Assembly: GCF_015595025.1 (NCBI RefSeq)
Contig: NZ_JADNRL010000019.1
Span: 148,225 to 212,224, forward strand
Source of the DNA: Halomonas sp. KAO
GTDB taxonomy: Bacteria > Pseudomonadota > Gammaproteobacteria > Pseudomonadales > Halomonadaceae
Reading direction: 5' to 3'
DNA length: 64,000 bases
This document shows, piece by piece, positions 53,667 to 64,000 of this stretch. The translations under genes and the position numbers were made by a program. The first letter of the stretch is position 1; each line of letters starts with the position of its first letter. The notes below the pieces were generated by a model that was not told where the DNA came from, did not search any database, and saw only the letters and a list, made by a program, of their open reading frames with translations.

Positions 53667-54572
53667 ATGCAAGCCACCCTCGAGCAGCGCGCGCTGAAAC
53701 TCTCCATCATCATGACCCTGGTGGTCTCGAGCCTGGGGGTCGCCGTCGGCCTGCTGGCCGGTTCCCAGTCGATCCTCTTCGATGGCGTCTTCTCCACCAT
53801 CGATGCCGCCATGTCGGGGCTGGCACTGCTGGTGGCAAGGCTGGCCGTGCGCGAGGCCAGCCAGCGCTTCCAGCACGGCTACTGGCATCTGGAGCCACTG
53901 GTAGCGGCCCTCAACGGCAGCATCCTGATGCTGCTGTGTTTCTACGCCTTCCTGACCGCACTGCTCGACCTGCGCGAGGGCGGTCGCGAGCTGGCCTTCG
54001 ATCTGGCCATCGCCTATGCCGTGGTGGTGGCCATCGCCTGCTTTGTGATGACCGCCTATCAGCGAAAGATCAATCGCACGGCGGACTCCGAGTTCGTGCG
54101 CATCGACATGCAGGGCTGGCTGATGGCCGCGCTGATCACCACCGCGCTGCTGGTGGCATTCATCATCGCGCGGCTGCTGCAGGGGACGGCCTGGGCCCAT
54201 CTCACGCCCTATGTGGATTCGGTGCTGCTGATGCTGCTGACGGCCGGTTTCATGCCGGTCCCCATCGGCATCGTGCGCCGTGCGCTCAAGGAGATCTTTC
54301 TGATTGCACCAAGCGCACTGGACGCGGAGGTCCATGCCGCCATGACCCCGGTGATGACACGCGAGGGGCTACTGACCTACTACAGCCATGTGGCCAAGGC
54401 GGGGCGTGGCCACTATATCGAGATCCATATCGTCACCACGACCGACTTCGCCGCCGAGCGTGGCGTGGCACTGATGGACGAGATTCGCGAGCAGATCGCC
54501 GAACGCCTCAGCCCTCCACCGGAGCGGCGCTGGTTTACCGTGGCCTTTACCGCCGACGAGCGCTGGGCCTAA
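53667..54572 (+). CDS. Cation diffusion facilitator family transporter
   Basis: 301 residues, six TM. The CDF metal site in TM2 appears as SILFDGVFSTIDAAMS (Asp-x3-Asp pattern altered) and the second in IDMQGWLMAALITT. A cytosolic C-terminal domain is present (HIVTTTDFAAERGVALMDEIREQIAERL). Likely Zn/Mn/Fe efflux; substrate not certain. ATG at 53667 near GAGCT; ribosome site weak. Confidence 0.83.
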   Translation: MQATLEQRALKLSIIMTLVVSSLGVAVGLLAGSQSILFDGVFSTIDAAMSGLALLVARLAVREASQRFQHGYWHLEPLVAALNGSILMLLCFYAFLTALLDLREGGRELAFDLAIAYAVVVAIACFVMTAYQRKINRTADSEFVRIDMQGWLMAALITTALLVAFIIARLLQGTAWAHLTPYVDSVLLMLLTAGFMPVPIGIVRRALKEIFLIAPSALDAEVHAAMTPVMTREGLLTYYSHVAKAGRGHYIEIHIVTTTDFAAERGVALMDEIREQIAERLSPPPERRWFTVAFTADERWA

Positions 54573-54599
54573 GCATGGACGACTAAGTCCTTATCGGGC

Positions 54600-56273
54600 T
54601 TATCGTCTTGATGAACGGCCCGGGCTGTCCCAGATGCCCTCGCGCTGCACCGCTCGCCCCTCCTCTTCCAGCTTGAGCAGGTGGGCCAGCGCCGAGCGTG
54701 TCGCCACTCCCTGCTTCGCTTCCGGCACATCGTCATAGGCTTGGCGTGTCAACGCCTCCAGGCTTGCCGGGCCGCGGCGCGACAGCGCCAGGCGAACCTT
54801 GTGCTCGCGAGCCAGGCGATGGGTGATCAGGAAGTCGATGGCACCATGGGCCTCGCCGATCAGGAAGCCGTGGCCCGGGGCGATGGTGTCGAACGCCTCC
54901 TCGCCCAGGGCATGCAGGGCCGCGATATAGGCGGCCATATCGCCGTCCGGGGGGTTGATCACCACGGTGGAGCCCTGCATGACCTGGTCGCCGGAGAAGA
55001 GCAGTCGCTTATCCTCCAGCAGATAGCAGAGATGATTGGAGGCGTGCCCCGGAGTATGCAGCACCTTGAGGGTGCCGGCCGGCGTCTCGAGGCGCTCCCC
55101 GTGTCGCGGGCAGTGGTCCGGAATGAAGTCGGCGTCCTGGCTGTCGCCGGCTGGGGGTGGCAACCCGACCAGCCGGGCACCGGTGCGCGCCTTGAGCCAC
55201 ATCGCTCCCGGCGAGTGGTCGATATGGGTGTGGGTCACCAGCACCCGGGAGATCCTTCCCTCGGCAAGCTCGAGCAACCGCTCCAGATGGTCGGCGTCGG
55301 CGGGGCCGGGATCGATCACCAGATGATCGCCTCCGTCGCCAAGTAGATAGCTGTTGGTGCCGGGGCCGGTCATGCTGCCCGCGTTGGGGGCGGTCACCCG
55401 GGTCACCCCAGGCGCCAGGCTGACCGCCCGGCCGGGCACGATCTCGGCCATGGCGCTGGCGTGCCGCTGGGGATCCAGGCGGCGCACCTCGGCATAGGCC
55501 GGTGAATCCGGTTCCACCTGGCAGCGCTTCCCCTGGCGCCGGGCCGGCCAGGGTCGACCGGGATGCGCCGTCGGCGGGTTGGCATGGGCATGGCGTAGCA
55601 GCGCTTCGGCGCTGGCAAAGTCACCGATCAGGCGAAGAGTACGCAGGGTCGGATAGCTCAGCCCCATCTCCCCACGCCGATGGGCCTGCAACGCCTCCTT
55701 CACGGTCAACCAGGTGTGGGCGATCGTCTCGCTGCCGTCGGGGACGGCACGCTGTCCCGGGGGCGCCAGGGTCACGAAGAAGTGAGTGTCGAAGCGCCGC
55801 GGCGCTCCCGGTGGTGTCACCCAGCGCCCCAGATAGGCCAGCCGATCCAGCGGCAGGCACAGGTCATACTGCTCACACAGCGCCCGGAAGCCCACCTGCT
55901 CGCCTCGCAGCGCCTCACGCCCCTCGACGAGGATCGGGTGTTCCCCCGATAGCGGTGTGCCATCGACACCCATGGCCGGCAGCAGCCCCGCCTCCTCCAG
56001 GCACTCGCGCAGGGCGGCGATCATGTAGTCGGTCCCGCCCTCCTCCAGGCTCATCACCTGACTGATATCGGCATCATCGCGTCCCCGCACCAGGGCCCGA
56101 GACTCGAGATCCTCCACATCCACGGCGCCACCGGGAAAGACGTGATAGCCGGGCAGAAAGGCGGCCTGCCAGGTACGCTGCAGCAGCAGGACTTCCAGGC
56201 CCGCCAGGCCATCGCGCACCAGCGCCAGGGTAGCGGCGGGACGCACCCGCGGGGTTCGCTCAGGGTGACTCAT
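54600..56273 (-). CDS. Nudix hydrolase fused to metallo-beta-lactamase-fold hydrolase
   Basis: 557 residues. N-terminal Nudix box: GGAVDVEDLE...YMIAALRECLEEAGLL (R-E-x2-E-E-x-G). C-terminal MBL domain (about 310-530): THTHIDHSPGAMWL holds the HxHxDH metal ligands, HTPGHASNHLCY and APGHGF the remaining ones. A linker of about 80 residues with LRRFDT/RRL-type helices separates them. Both halves look active. The substrates are unknown; it could couple removal of a damaged nucleotide or CoA derivative with hydrolysis. Confidence 0.85.
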   Translation of the reverse strand: MSHPERTPRVRPAATLALVRDGLAGLEVLLLQRTWQAAFLPGYHVFPGGAVDVEDLESRALVRGRDDADISQVMSLEEGGTDYMIAALRECLEEAGLLPAMGVDGTPLSGEHPILVEGREALRGEQVGFRALCEQYDLCLPLDRLAYLGRWVTPPGAPRRFDTHFFVTLAPPGQRAVPDGSETIAHTWLTVKEALQAHRRGEMGLSYPTLRTLRLIGDFASAEALLRHAHANPPTAHPGRPWPARRQGKRCQVEPDSPAYAEVRRLDPQRHASAMAEIVPGRAVSLAPGVTRVTAPNAGSMTGPGTNSYLLGDGGDHLVIDPGPADADHLERLLELAEGRISRVLVTHTHIDHSPGAMWLKARTGARLVGLPPPAGDSQDADFIPDHCPRHGERLETPAGTLKVLHTPGHASNHLCYLLEDKRLLFSGDQVMQGSTVVINPPDGDMAAYIAALHALGEEAFDTIAPGHGFLIGEAHGAIDFLITHRLAREHKVRLALSRRGPASLEALTRQAYDDVPEAKQGVATRSALAHLLKLEEEGRAVQREGIWDSPGRSSRR

Positions 56274-56296
56274 GTCGACCAGACTCTCCTTATCGC

Positions 56297-56330
56297 TTAG
56301 TGGCGTTATTGATTTAGTGGCGTTACTGAT
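56297..56330. repeat. 17-bp tandem duplication TTAGTGGCGTTA(T/C)TGAT
   Basis: Two adjacent 17-bp units differ at one base and lie 24-57 bp upstream of the Nudix-MBL gene, in the gap to the MscS stop. Confidence 0.65.
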
Positions 56331-56354
56331 GTGGGGCCCTATCGATATGAGGAT

Positions 56355-58166
<1,812 letters not shown>

Positions 58167-58280
58167 GTCGGTCCCTCCCTACCCGTCGTTAGCCTCCCCT
58201 ACCCGGCCATCCGCGGCCGGGCTCCGCTCCTGGCAGTACACGCGATGCTTGCCGTACCGTCTACCCCCTCCGCGGTCGAT

Positions 58281-59204
58281 TCAGTCCTGATGCGCCGCCC
58301 CCGTGCGGGCGCGGCAGGGGCCGAACAGGCAGGCGGCAAGCAGGATCAAACCTGCCAGGCTGGCGATCATGCCGGCGGCGCTGAGCGACGTATCGAAGCC
58401 CAGCCAGCGCGGCGCCTCACCGGCCAACAGATAGCCCCCTACCGCGGCCAGCAGGGCGAATACCTGACTCCAGACGATCTGCACGCCAAGGCGGTTGGTC
58501 ATCAGCCGCGCGGCGGCGGCCGGGCAGATGAACATGGCGATCACGATGATCGAGCCTACCGCCTCGAAGGCGGCGATGGCGGCCACCGCCACCAGGGTCA
58601 CCAGCATCAGGTCGACCAGCGCCGGACGGGTGCGCATGCTGGCGGCGAAGTCGGGGTCGAAGCTGGCCAGCACCAGTGGACGCCGCATCACCACCACAAA
58701 GGCTACCACCACCAGGCCGACCCAGGCGGCCCGGCCCAGCTGGGGGGGAAGGTCGGCCAGCGCCTGGGGGTCGAACAGCGAGGCAAGGCTAACCCCATCG
58801 AACCAGATCAGGCTCTCCAGGTTGCCGTAGAGGGCATGCTCGACGTCCAGGTGCACCCCGGAGGCGCCATGCCACTCCAGCAGCAACACGCCGACGGCGA
58901 ACAGGCTGGTGAAGACCACGCCCATGGCGGCAGTCCCCTCCACCCGCCCCAGGCGGCGAACCAGCTCGATCAGCGCCACCGTCACCAGGGCGGCCACCCC
59001 GGCGCCGAGCATCATGGCCAGCGAGGCCAGGGTGCCGGTAATCAGGAAGCTGACCACGATCCCGGGCAGCGCCACATGACTGATGGCGTCGCCGATCAGG
59101 CTCTGGCGACGCAGCACCAGGAAGTTGCCGAGCAGCGCACAGGTCATCGAGATGATGATCGCGATCGTCAACGGCACCAGGCTGAACATCATGAACTCGT
59201 TCAT
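58281..59204 (-). CDS. Mn/Zn-type ABC importer permease (second permease)
   Basis: 307 residues, about eight TM (NFLVLRRQSLIGDAISHVALPGIVVSFLITG; GSIIVIAMFICPAAAARLMTNRL). TroD/MntD-like. The start overlaps the preceding permease stop by 4 bp (ATGA). Last gene of the importer operon. Confidence 0.87.
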   Translation of the reverse strand: MNEFMMFSLVPLTIAIIISMTCALLGNFLVLRRQSLIGDAISHVALPGIVVSFLITGTLASLAMMLGAGVAALVTVALIELVRRLGRVEGTAAMGVVFTSLFAVGVLLLEWHGASGVHLDVEHALYGNLESLIWFDGVSLASLFDPQALADLPPQLGRAAWVGLVVVAFVVVMRRPLVLASFDPDFAASMRTRPALVDLMLVTLVAVAAIAAFEAVGSIIVIAMFICPAAAARLMTNRLGVQIVWSQVFALLAAVGGYLLAGEAPRWLGFDTSLSAAGMIASLAGLILLAACLFGPCRARTGAAHQD

Positions 59205-60415
59205 CGTGTCACCTCCGCGGGGGGCAGCTCCGCCTCCAGGGCCATGATGGCATCCGCCGACAGCACCTGACCGATCGGGGTCAGACCGGCATGCTCGCGA
59301 TGCAGGGCATCATCCGGGTAGCGTCGCCGATAGTGCGCCCAGAGTCGCTCCTCATGCTCGGCGTCGCGCGCCGCCGCCTCGCCCGCCGGGGTGGCGACCC
59401 CATCGCGGCGCACCAGGCCGCGACGGCGCAGCAGCCTCAGCGTCAGGCCATCGAAGATCGGCTCGTTGCGACCCAGGGCCAGCAACCCCTGACGCAGATG
59501 CACGCGCCGGCGCAGGCGCTGGTAGGCGAGTAGAGAGGCCAGCACGCCGCGGCGCGGCGAGAACAGAAAGGAGATCAGGAACAGGCCGAAGGCGGAAAGC
59601 ACGATCAGTGGTCCGGTGGGCAGACCCTCACGCACGCTGGAGAGCGTCACGCCGAGATAGCCCGCCAGGGCCCCGAGCAGAGCGGCCAGGGCCACCATGC
59701 GCATGGGTTGATCGGTCCAGAACCGCGCCGCCACCGGAGGAATGATGGTCAGCGCCACGATCAGGATCAGTCCGGTGACCTTGAGGCCGATCACCACGAC
59801 CGCCATCAGCAGCAGCAGAAGCAGCAGATCGAGCCTGCTGGTATTGTAACCCTGGGTGCGGGCGAAGGCCGGGTCGAAGCAGAGCAGCAAGAAGTCGCGT
59901 CGCCACACCAGCAGCGCCACCAGCAGTCCCAGGGCACAGGCGGCGATCAGCAGCGCTTCGGAGTAGAGCATGCCGGCGGTCGCCCCTACCAGGTAGCTGT
60001 TCAAGCCTGACTGGCCGCGCACCGAAAGGGTCTGGATCACGGTGATCAGCACCACCCCGAAGGCGAAGAAGGTCGATAGCACGGCACCGATGGCGGCATC
60101 CTCGCCCAGTCGAGTGCGCTCCGCGATGCGTTGCACCAGCCACAACCCCAGGGCGGCGCTCCCCGCGGCACCGGCGAGCAGCACCGGCAGTACCCGCCCA
60201 TCGCCCTGCCAAATCCCCATGACCAGGAAGGCCAGGGCCAGCCCCGGCAGGGTGGCGTGGCTGATGGCATCGCTGACCAGGGCACGCTTGCGCAGCAGGA
60301 TATAACTACCCACCATGCCCGCCGCGGCGGCCAGCAGCATGGCACCCACGGTGACCAGACTCGTGTTGTAACCCAGGGTGAAGGTAAGTGCCCGCCACCA
60401 GGTCTCCATCACCAT
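59201..60415 (-). CDS. Mn/Zn-type ABC importer permease with C-terminal MntR/DtxR-like domain
   Basis: 404 residues. The first about 285 form a TroC/MntC-like permease ([28 protein letters not shown]). Residues about 290-404 are hydrophilic and look like a winged-helix plus DtxR-type dimerisation part ([48 protein letters not shown]). This extension occurs in some Mn importers and may sense metal. It overlaps the ATPase gene by 7 bp. Confidence 0.83.
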   Translation of the reverse strand: MVMETWWRALTFTLGYNTSLVTVGAMLLAAAAGMVGSYILLRKRALVSDAISHATLPGLALAFLVMGIWQGDGRVLPVLLAGAAGSAALGLWLVQRIAERTRLGEDAAIGAVLSTFFAFGVVLITVIQTLSVRGQSGLNSYLVGATAGMLYSEALLIAACALGLLVALLVWRRDFLLLCFDPAFARTQGYNTSRLDLLLLLLLMAVVVIGLKVTGLILIVALTIIPPVAARFWTDQPMRMVALAALLGALAGYLGVTLSSVREGLPTGPLIVLSAFGLFLISFLFSPRRGVLASLLAYQRLRRRVHLRQGLLALGRNEPIFDGLTLRLLRRRGLVRRDGVATPAGEAAARDAEHEERLWAHYRRRYPDDALHREHAGLTPIGQVLSADAIMALEAELPPAEVTR

Positions 60416-61221
60416 CTCCTCTCCTCCTCCTGGCGCCTGCCACTCGGGGACTCGGTGAGTCGCGCCAGCTGAACCGGGCTGAGTCGGCCGCCGTAGGTGG
60501 CCTGCAGGTTCTCTTCGGTGAAGGCCTCGTCGACCGAGCCAGCTGCGATGCGCCGCACATTCATCAGCAGCACATGATCGAAGTAGTCACGCACCGTGGC
60601 CAGGTCATGATGCACGCAGAGCAGGGTTCGGCCCTCGTCGCGCAACGACTTGAGTACCTGGATGATGGCCGCCTCGGTCGCGGCATCGACCCCGGCGAAG
60701 GGCTCATCGAGGATGGTGAGATCGGCCTCCTGGATCAGTGCCCGAGCCAGAAACACCCGCTGCTGCTGACCGCCGGAGAGCTGGCCGATCTGGCGGTCGG
60801 CAAAGCCTTCCATGCCGACCCGTGCCAGGCTCTCCATGGCGCGCTGGCGCAGCTGCCGGGAACCGAACTGCCACCAGCGCAGGTCCCGGTAGAGCCCCAT
60901 GCCCACCACGTCGATGACGCGTGCAGGGAAGTCCCAGTCGACACTGGAGCGCTGAGGCACGAAGGCCAGGTGGCGGGTCTCCTGAACGAGCGGGCGGCCA
61001 AAGACCCGCACCTCGCCGGAGAGGCGCCGAGTGATGCCCAGCGCCGCCTTGAGCAGCGTCGACTTGCCGGCGCCATTGGGGCCGATGATGGCGCTCATGC
61101 TGCCCGGCGGGGTGACGAAGTCCACCGAGTGGACGACCGGGCGGTGGTCATAGCTGACCGTGAGCCCCTGGATCGCCAGGGGACTGGCGATCACTTCCTT
61201 GCCGAGGCGTGAATCGGGCAT
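60409..61221 (-). CDS. Mn/Zn-type ABC importer ATP-binding protein
   Basis: 270 residues. Walker [10 protein letters not shown], signature [15 protein letters not shown], Walker [14 protein letters not shown]-loop CVHHDL. Y-loop regions [19 protein letters not shown] are typical of the Mn/Zn-chelate group. ATPase of the importer below the binding-protein gene (gap of 3 bp). Confidence 0.9.
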   Translation of the reverse strand: MPDSRLGKEVIASPLAIQGLTVSYDHRPVVHSVDFVTPPGSMSAIIGPNGAGKSTLLKAALGITRRLSGEVRVFGRPLVQETRHLAFVPQRSSVDWDFPARVIDVVGMGLYRDLRWWQFGSRQLRQRAMESLARVGMEGFADRQIGQLSGGQQQRVFLARALIQEADLTILDEPFAGVDAATEAAIIQVLKSLRDEGRTLLCVHHDLATVRDYFDHVLLMNVRRIAAGSVDEAFTEENLQATYGGRLSPVQLARLTESPSGRRQEEERRW

Positions 61222-61224
61222 GGG

Positions 61225-62208
61225 TTACTCCTCCTCGTCGGTATGGGACGCATCCATGCCCAGGCGGCCCTGCCAGCCCTGCTCCGGCGCACTGCCTCCC
61301 AGGGCGCGGGCGATGGTCGTCACGTTGTGGTCGAACATGCCCAACCAGCTCCCTTCATAGGTTCCCTCGGGGCCCATGGCGTCGGAAAACAGCTCACCAC
61401 CGATACGCACCTCGTGACCCACCGCGGCACTGCCCTCGCTCAAGGCGCGGACACTGCGCTCCGACACCGAGGTCTCGACGAAGACGGCACCGATCTCGCG
61501 CTCGACCAGCAGATCGACCAGGTTCTCGATACGCGAGAGCCCCGCCTCACTCTCGGTGGAGAAGCCTTGAATGCCCATCACCTCCAGTTCATAGGCCTCG
61601 CCAAAATAGCCGAAGGCATCGTGGGCGGTGACCAGCACACGGGATGAGGCCGGAATGGTGTCCAGCACCTCATGCGCATAGGCATCCAGCGCCTCGAGAT
61701 TCTCCAGGTACGCCTCGGTGCGGGCCTCGAACTCCTCGGTGGCTTCGGGGTCCAGTTCGATCAGCGCATCGCGCACGGCAACGACCGCATGGCGCCAGCG
61801 ACCGGGATCCATCCAGATATGGGGGTCGGGCTGGTCGGCGTAATCCTCGTCGGCGAGCAGCCTCTCCCGCGGCACCGCCTCGCCCACGGCATAGACCGGG
61901 CTTCGCTGGGCCAGGCGATCCAGCAGATCGGTCAGCTGCACCTCGAGATTGAGGCCGTTCCAGAACACCGCGTCGGCGCGACTCATGGCCACCACATCGC
62001 TGCGCGTCTGACGGTAGAGGTGCGGGTCGACCCCGGGTCCCATCAGCCCTTTTACCTCGACCCGATCGCCGCCTATTTCGCGCACGACATCGGCGATCAT
62101 GCCGGTGGTGGCCACCACGTTCAATCGCGAGTCGGCGAGTGCGGGGGCGACCACCAGCATCAAGATGAGTCCCAGTAGAGAGGCGAGTCGTCGAGAGAGT
62201 TTCGGCAC
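61225..62208 (-). CDS. Mn/Zn-binding periplasmic protein (cluster A-I, TroA/ZnuA family)
   Basis: 327 residues from the GTG at 62206-62208, preferred because AGGAG lies 7 nt upstream; an upstream ATG at 62265 is possible. Signal peptide ends after ALADS. Metal-ligand regions: LMGPGVDPHLYRQT, QPDPHIWMDP, LVTAHDAFGYFGEAY and GGELFSDAMGPEGTYEG. No His-rich loop, which favours Mn over Zn. First gene of the four-gene importer operon; divergent from the ChaN gene, but no confident Zur or MntR box was found in the 208-bp gap. Confidence 0.88.
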   Translation of the reverse strand: MPKLSRRLASLLGLILMLVVAPALADSRLNVVATTGMIADVVREIGGDRVEVKGLMGPGVDPHLYRQTRSDVVAMSRADAVFWNGLNLEVQLTDLLDRLAQRSPVYAVGEAVPRERLLADEDYADQPDPHIWMDPGRWRHAVVAVRDALIELDPEATEEFEARTEAYLENLEALDAYAHEVLDTIPASSRVLVTAHDAFGYFGEAYELEVMGIQGFSTESEAGLSRIENLVDLLVEREIGAVFVETSVSERSVRALSEGSAAVGHEVRIGGELFSDAMGPEGTYEGSWLGMFDHNVTTIARALGGSAPEQGWQGRLGMDASHTDEEE

Positions 62209-62416
62209 GGAGGGCTCCTGGACAGGTTTCAAGGCAAAAGGCCGGGGGTACGCTGCAACAACCACACAGGATAACGGGAATTACTACGATTACCAGTCGT
62301 TCAACTTATCCTTCAAGGCAGCCCGCTCGTAAGCGCTCACCGAGCAAGATCGCGACGCCTCACCGCCTGGGGTATGGTAACCCCTCGAAAGGTCACTGCC
62401 TCCCCGAGGAGACGCC

Positions 62417-63559
62417 ATGCCGCGCCGTCATCTGCTTGCTGCCCCCCTTCTTGCCTTGACCCTGAGCGGCCTGCCTGCCATTGGCCTGGCCGACGAATGT
62501 CCTCGACCGGGGGAGTGGCAGCGCGGCTCCGATGCGATACCCGCCGACACCCTGATGCGCGAGCTCGCTTCCCAGCGGGTCGTGCTGCTCGGCGAACAGC
62601 ACGAGCGTCAGGCCCACCACCGCTGGCAGCTGCACACCCTGGCGGCGCTGCACGCCCACCAGCCCGCGATGGCGATCGGTCTCGAGATGCTGCCGCGCAA
62701 GGCCCAGCCGGCGCTGGATGCCTGGGTGGCAGGAGAGCTCGATGAGGCGGCCTTCCTCTCCTCCAGCGACTGGCACGAAGCCTGGGGCTATGACCCAGAG
62801 CTCTACCTGCCGATCCTGCACTTCGCGCGCATGAACCGTATCCCGCTGGTAGCGCTGAACGTTACCCCCGAGTTGCGCCGGCGACTAAGCACACAGGGCT
62901 GGGAGAAGGTAGCGCCGGAGGAACGACATGGCCTGACGCCACCCGCGGCGCCACCCCCCGACTACGTCGGCCTCCTCACCGAGCTGTATGGCAGACACCC
63001 CAGCGAAACCGATGCCCCGGGAGGGCTCGAGCGCTTTATCGAGGCCCAGCTGGTGTGGGATCGTGCCATGGCCGAAGGCCTCGCCAGCGCCGCCGAGCGG
63101 GTGCCGCTGGTCGTCGGTCTGATGGGAGAGGGACACCTCAGGCATGGCCACGGGGTTCCTCACCAGCTCGAGGACCTCGGGCTCCGCGCCCATCGCACGC
63201 TGCTGGCCTGGTCGGCACAGCGCGAGTGCCCGCCCCCCGAGGCGGTCGCCGATGTGCTGTTCGGCCTGGGGGACGAGTCACGCCATGAGCCAGAGGCACC
63301 GCCACGACTGGGCGTGCTGCTGGTCCCGAACGAGGCCGGGATCAGGATCGACCGGGTGGCCCCGGAGAGCGTGGCCGCGGCGAGCGGCCTAAGCGAAGAT
63401 GACGTCATCGTCCTCGCCGCCGGCCGCCCGCTGGATACCGTGGGGCAGCTGGTCGCGATCATCCGGCGCCAGCCCCCTGGCACCCTGTTGCCACTGGAGA
63501 TCGTGCGCGACGGTGAGGTCCGCGAGATCCTCGCCCGCTTCCCCGTTGATATGCCCTGA
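62417..63559 (+). CDS. ChaN-family protein with C-terminal PDZ domain
   Basis: 380 residues. Signal peptide, cleavage after LADE near residue 27. ChaN (COG3016) block VVLLGEQHERQAHHRWQLHTLAALHAHQPAMAIGLEMLPRKAQPALD, followed by VGLMGEGHLRHGHGVPHQ with the conserved His residues of the heme-binding family. Residues about 290-375 are a PDZ domain (LGVLLVPNEAGIRIDRVAPESVAAASGLSEDDVIVLAAG). Outer-membrane/periplasmic iron-related role suggested. ATG at 62417. Confidence 0.85.
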   Translation: MPRRHLLAAPLLALTLSGLPAIGLADECPRPGEWQRGSDAIPADTLMRELASQRVVLLGEQHERQAHHRWQLHTLAALHAHQPAMAIGLEMLPRKAQPALDAWVAGELDEAAFLSSSDWHEAWGYDPELYLPILHFARMNRIPLVALNVTPELRRRLSTQGWEKVAPEERHGLTPPAAPPPDYVGLLTELYGRHPSETDAPGGLERFIEAQLVWDRAMAEGLASAAERVPLVVGLMGEGHLRHGHGVPHQLEDLGLRAHRTLLAWSAQRECPPPEAVADVLFGLGDESRHEPEAPPRLGVLLVPNEAGIRIDRVAPESVAAASGLSEDDVIVLAAGRPLDTVGQLVAIIRRQPPGTLLPLEIVRDGEVREILARFPVDMP

Positions 63560-63634
63560 CCCCGGGTGGCCGCTCACCGGGGGGCATGGCATCATGGCCG
63601 CCCCCCAGAGAACCCACGAGGATATCGAGACCCA

Positions 63635-64000
63635 ATGCGTCCCCTGATTCGCCTGTTCTTCCGCGGCCTGCGCCTGGTGCTGGCACCGATCGTGCTGATT
63701 TCCGAAAAGCTCACGACCCCCAGGGCCGTGGAGCGCTCACCGGAGGAGCAGGCCGAGGTCGATCGCGCCTGTGAAGACCTCGCCCTCTACCAGTTCCGCA
63801 CCTGCCCCTTCTGCGTCAAGGTGCGCAAGGAGCTCGCCCGCCTGGCTCTGCCCATCGAGGCCCGCGACGCCCAGTTCGACCAGCAGCATCGCCGCGAGCT
63901 CGCCGAGAACGGTGGCCGCGTCAAGGTTCCCTGCCTGCGTATCGCCCACGCCGACGGCGAGGTCGAGTGGCTCTACGAGTCCGACGATATCAACGCCTGG
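63635..64000 (+). CDS. Glutaredoxin-domain protein, 3' end outside window
   Basis: 122 residues visible from the ATG at 63635, open to the window end. An N-terminal hydrophobic segment (about 5-25) is followed by LYQFRTCPFCVKVRKELARLALPIEARDA, a thioredoxin-fold CxxC active site, then RVKVPCLRIA with the cis-Pro and an ESDDINAW glutathione-type end. Similar to membrane-anchored glutaredoxin/GST-N proteins. Confidence 0.85.
   Translation, partial: MRPLIRLFFRGLRLVLAPIVLISEKLTTPRAVERSPEEQAEVDRACEDLALYQFRTCPFCVKVRKELARLALPIEARDAQFDQQHRRELAENGGRVKVPCLRIAHADGEVEWLYESDDINAW

Noticed and set aside
62209..62416. Zur/MntR/Mur box upstream of the Mn/Zn importer
   Set aside because: Short dyads are present but none matches a known box closely enough by eye.

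Overview
The window looks like chromosome of a moderately halophilic gammaproteobacterium close to Halomonas. This is inferred from GC-rich codon use, the gene content (TRAP/TTT-style organic acid uptake, BCCT carrier, complete leucine catabolism operon, many RND/ABC/MscS envelope genes) and repeat elements of the GTAGGAGC type. No rRNA or tRNA gene was recognised, so the assignment rests on protein resemblance only.

Layout. 1-5.5 kb: an aldehyde dehydrogenase (cut by the window edge) and a flavin monooxygenase are transcribed leftwards. They diverge from an AcoR-type sigma-54 activator, and a near-consensus -24/-12 promoter and an inverted repeat lie between them. 5.6-9.0 kb: a tungstate uptake locus (regulator, tupB, tupC, tupA). 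9.1-15.2 kb: a TctDE-like two-component system converges on a TctCBA tricarboxylate transporter plus an AbrB-family membrane protein. 15.2-15.5 kb holds a decayed copy of the tupA 3' end. 15.65-22.7 kb: the leucine/isovalerate operon liuABCDE with a perfect 16-bp palindromic operator upstream and extragenic palindromic elements between genes. 22.9-24.4 kb: a bestrophin-like channel and a GNAT enzyme.

24.44-30.19 kb is the most unusual part: an integron. A frameshifted, truncated integron integrase (plus strand) is followed on the other side of its start by an attI-like junction. Beyond it lie six AT-richer gene cassettes, all on the minus strand, each ended by an attC-like site. For five of the six cassettes the first bases are exactly complementary to the R' box of the cassette's own attC. 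The cassettes encode a HEPN-motif protein, a coiled-coil/zinc-ribbon protein, a two-TM protein of abortive-infection type, a PD-(D/E)XK-like protein, a RibD/DHFR-like reductase and a GNAT acetyltransferase. The first four have no metabolic look and are candidates for phage defence.

30.3-64 kb returns to backbone: Asp/Glu racemase, 3-methyladenine glycosylase, ABC exporter, MliC lipoprotein, an RND efflux operon with a palindromic operator, an EAL protein interrupted by one extra base in an A7 run, YbaK, OsmC-YcaO, a truncated SWIM protein, an Nramp-like carrier with a hydroxy-acid oxidase, a BCCT carrier, a SIMPL protein, a CDGSH-GltB-like protein, WrbA, a CDF transporter, a Nudix-MBL fusion, an MscS channel with a (PT)n VNTR, a Mn/Zn ABC importer, a ChaN-PDZ protein and a partial glutaredoxin-domain protein.

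Most other long open frames are antisense shadows of these genes and were left out.
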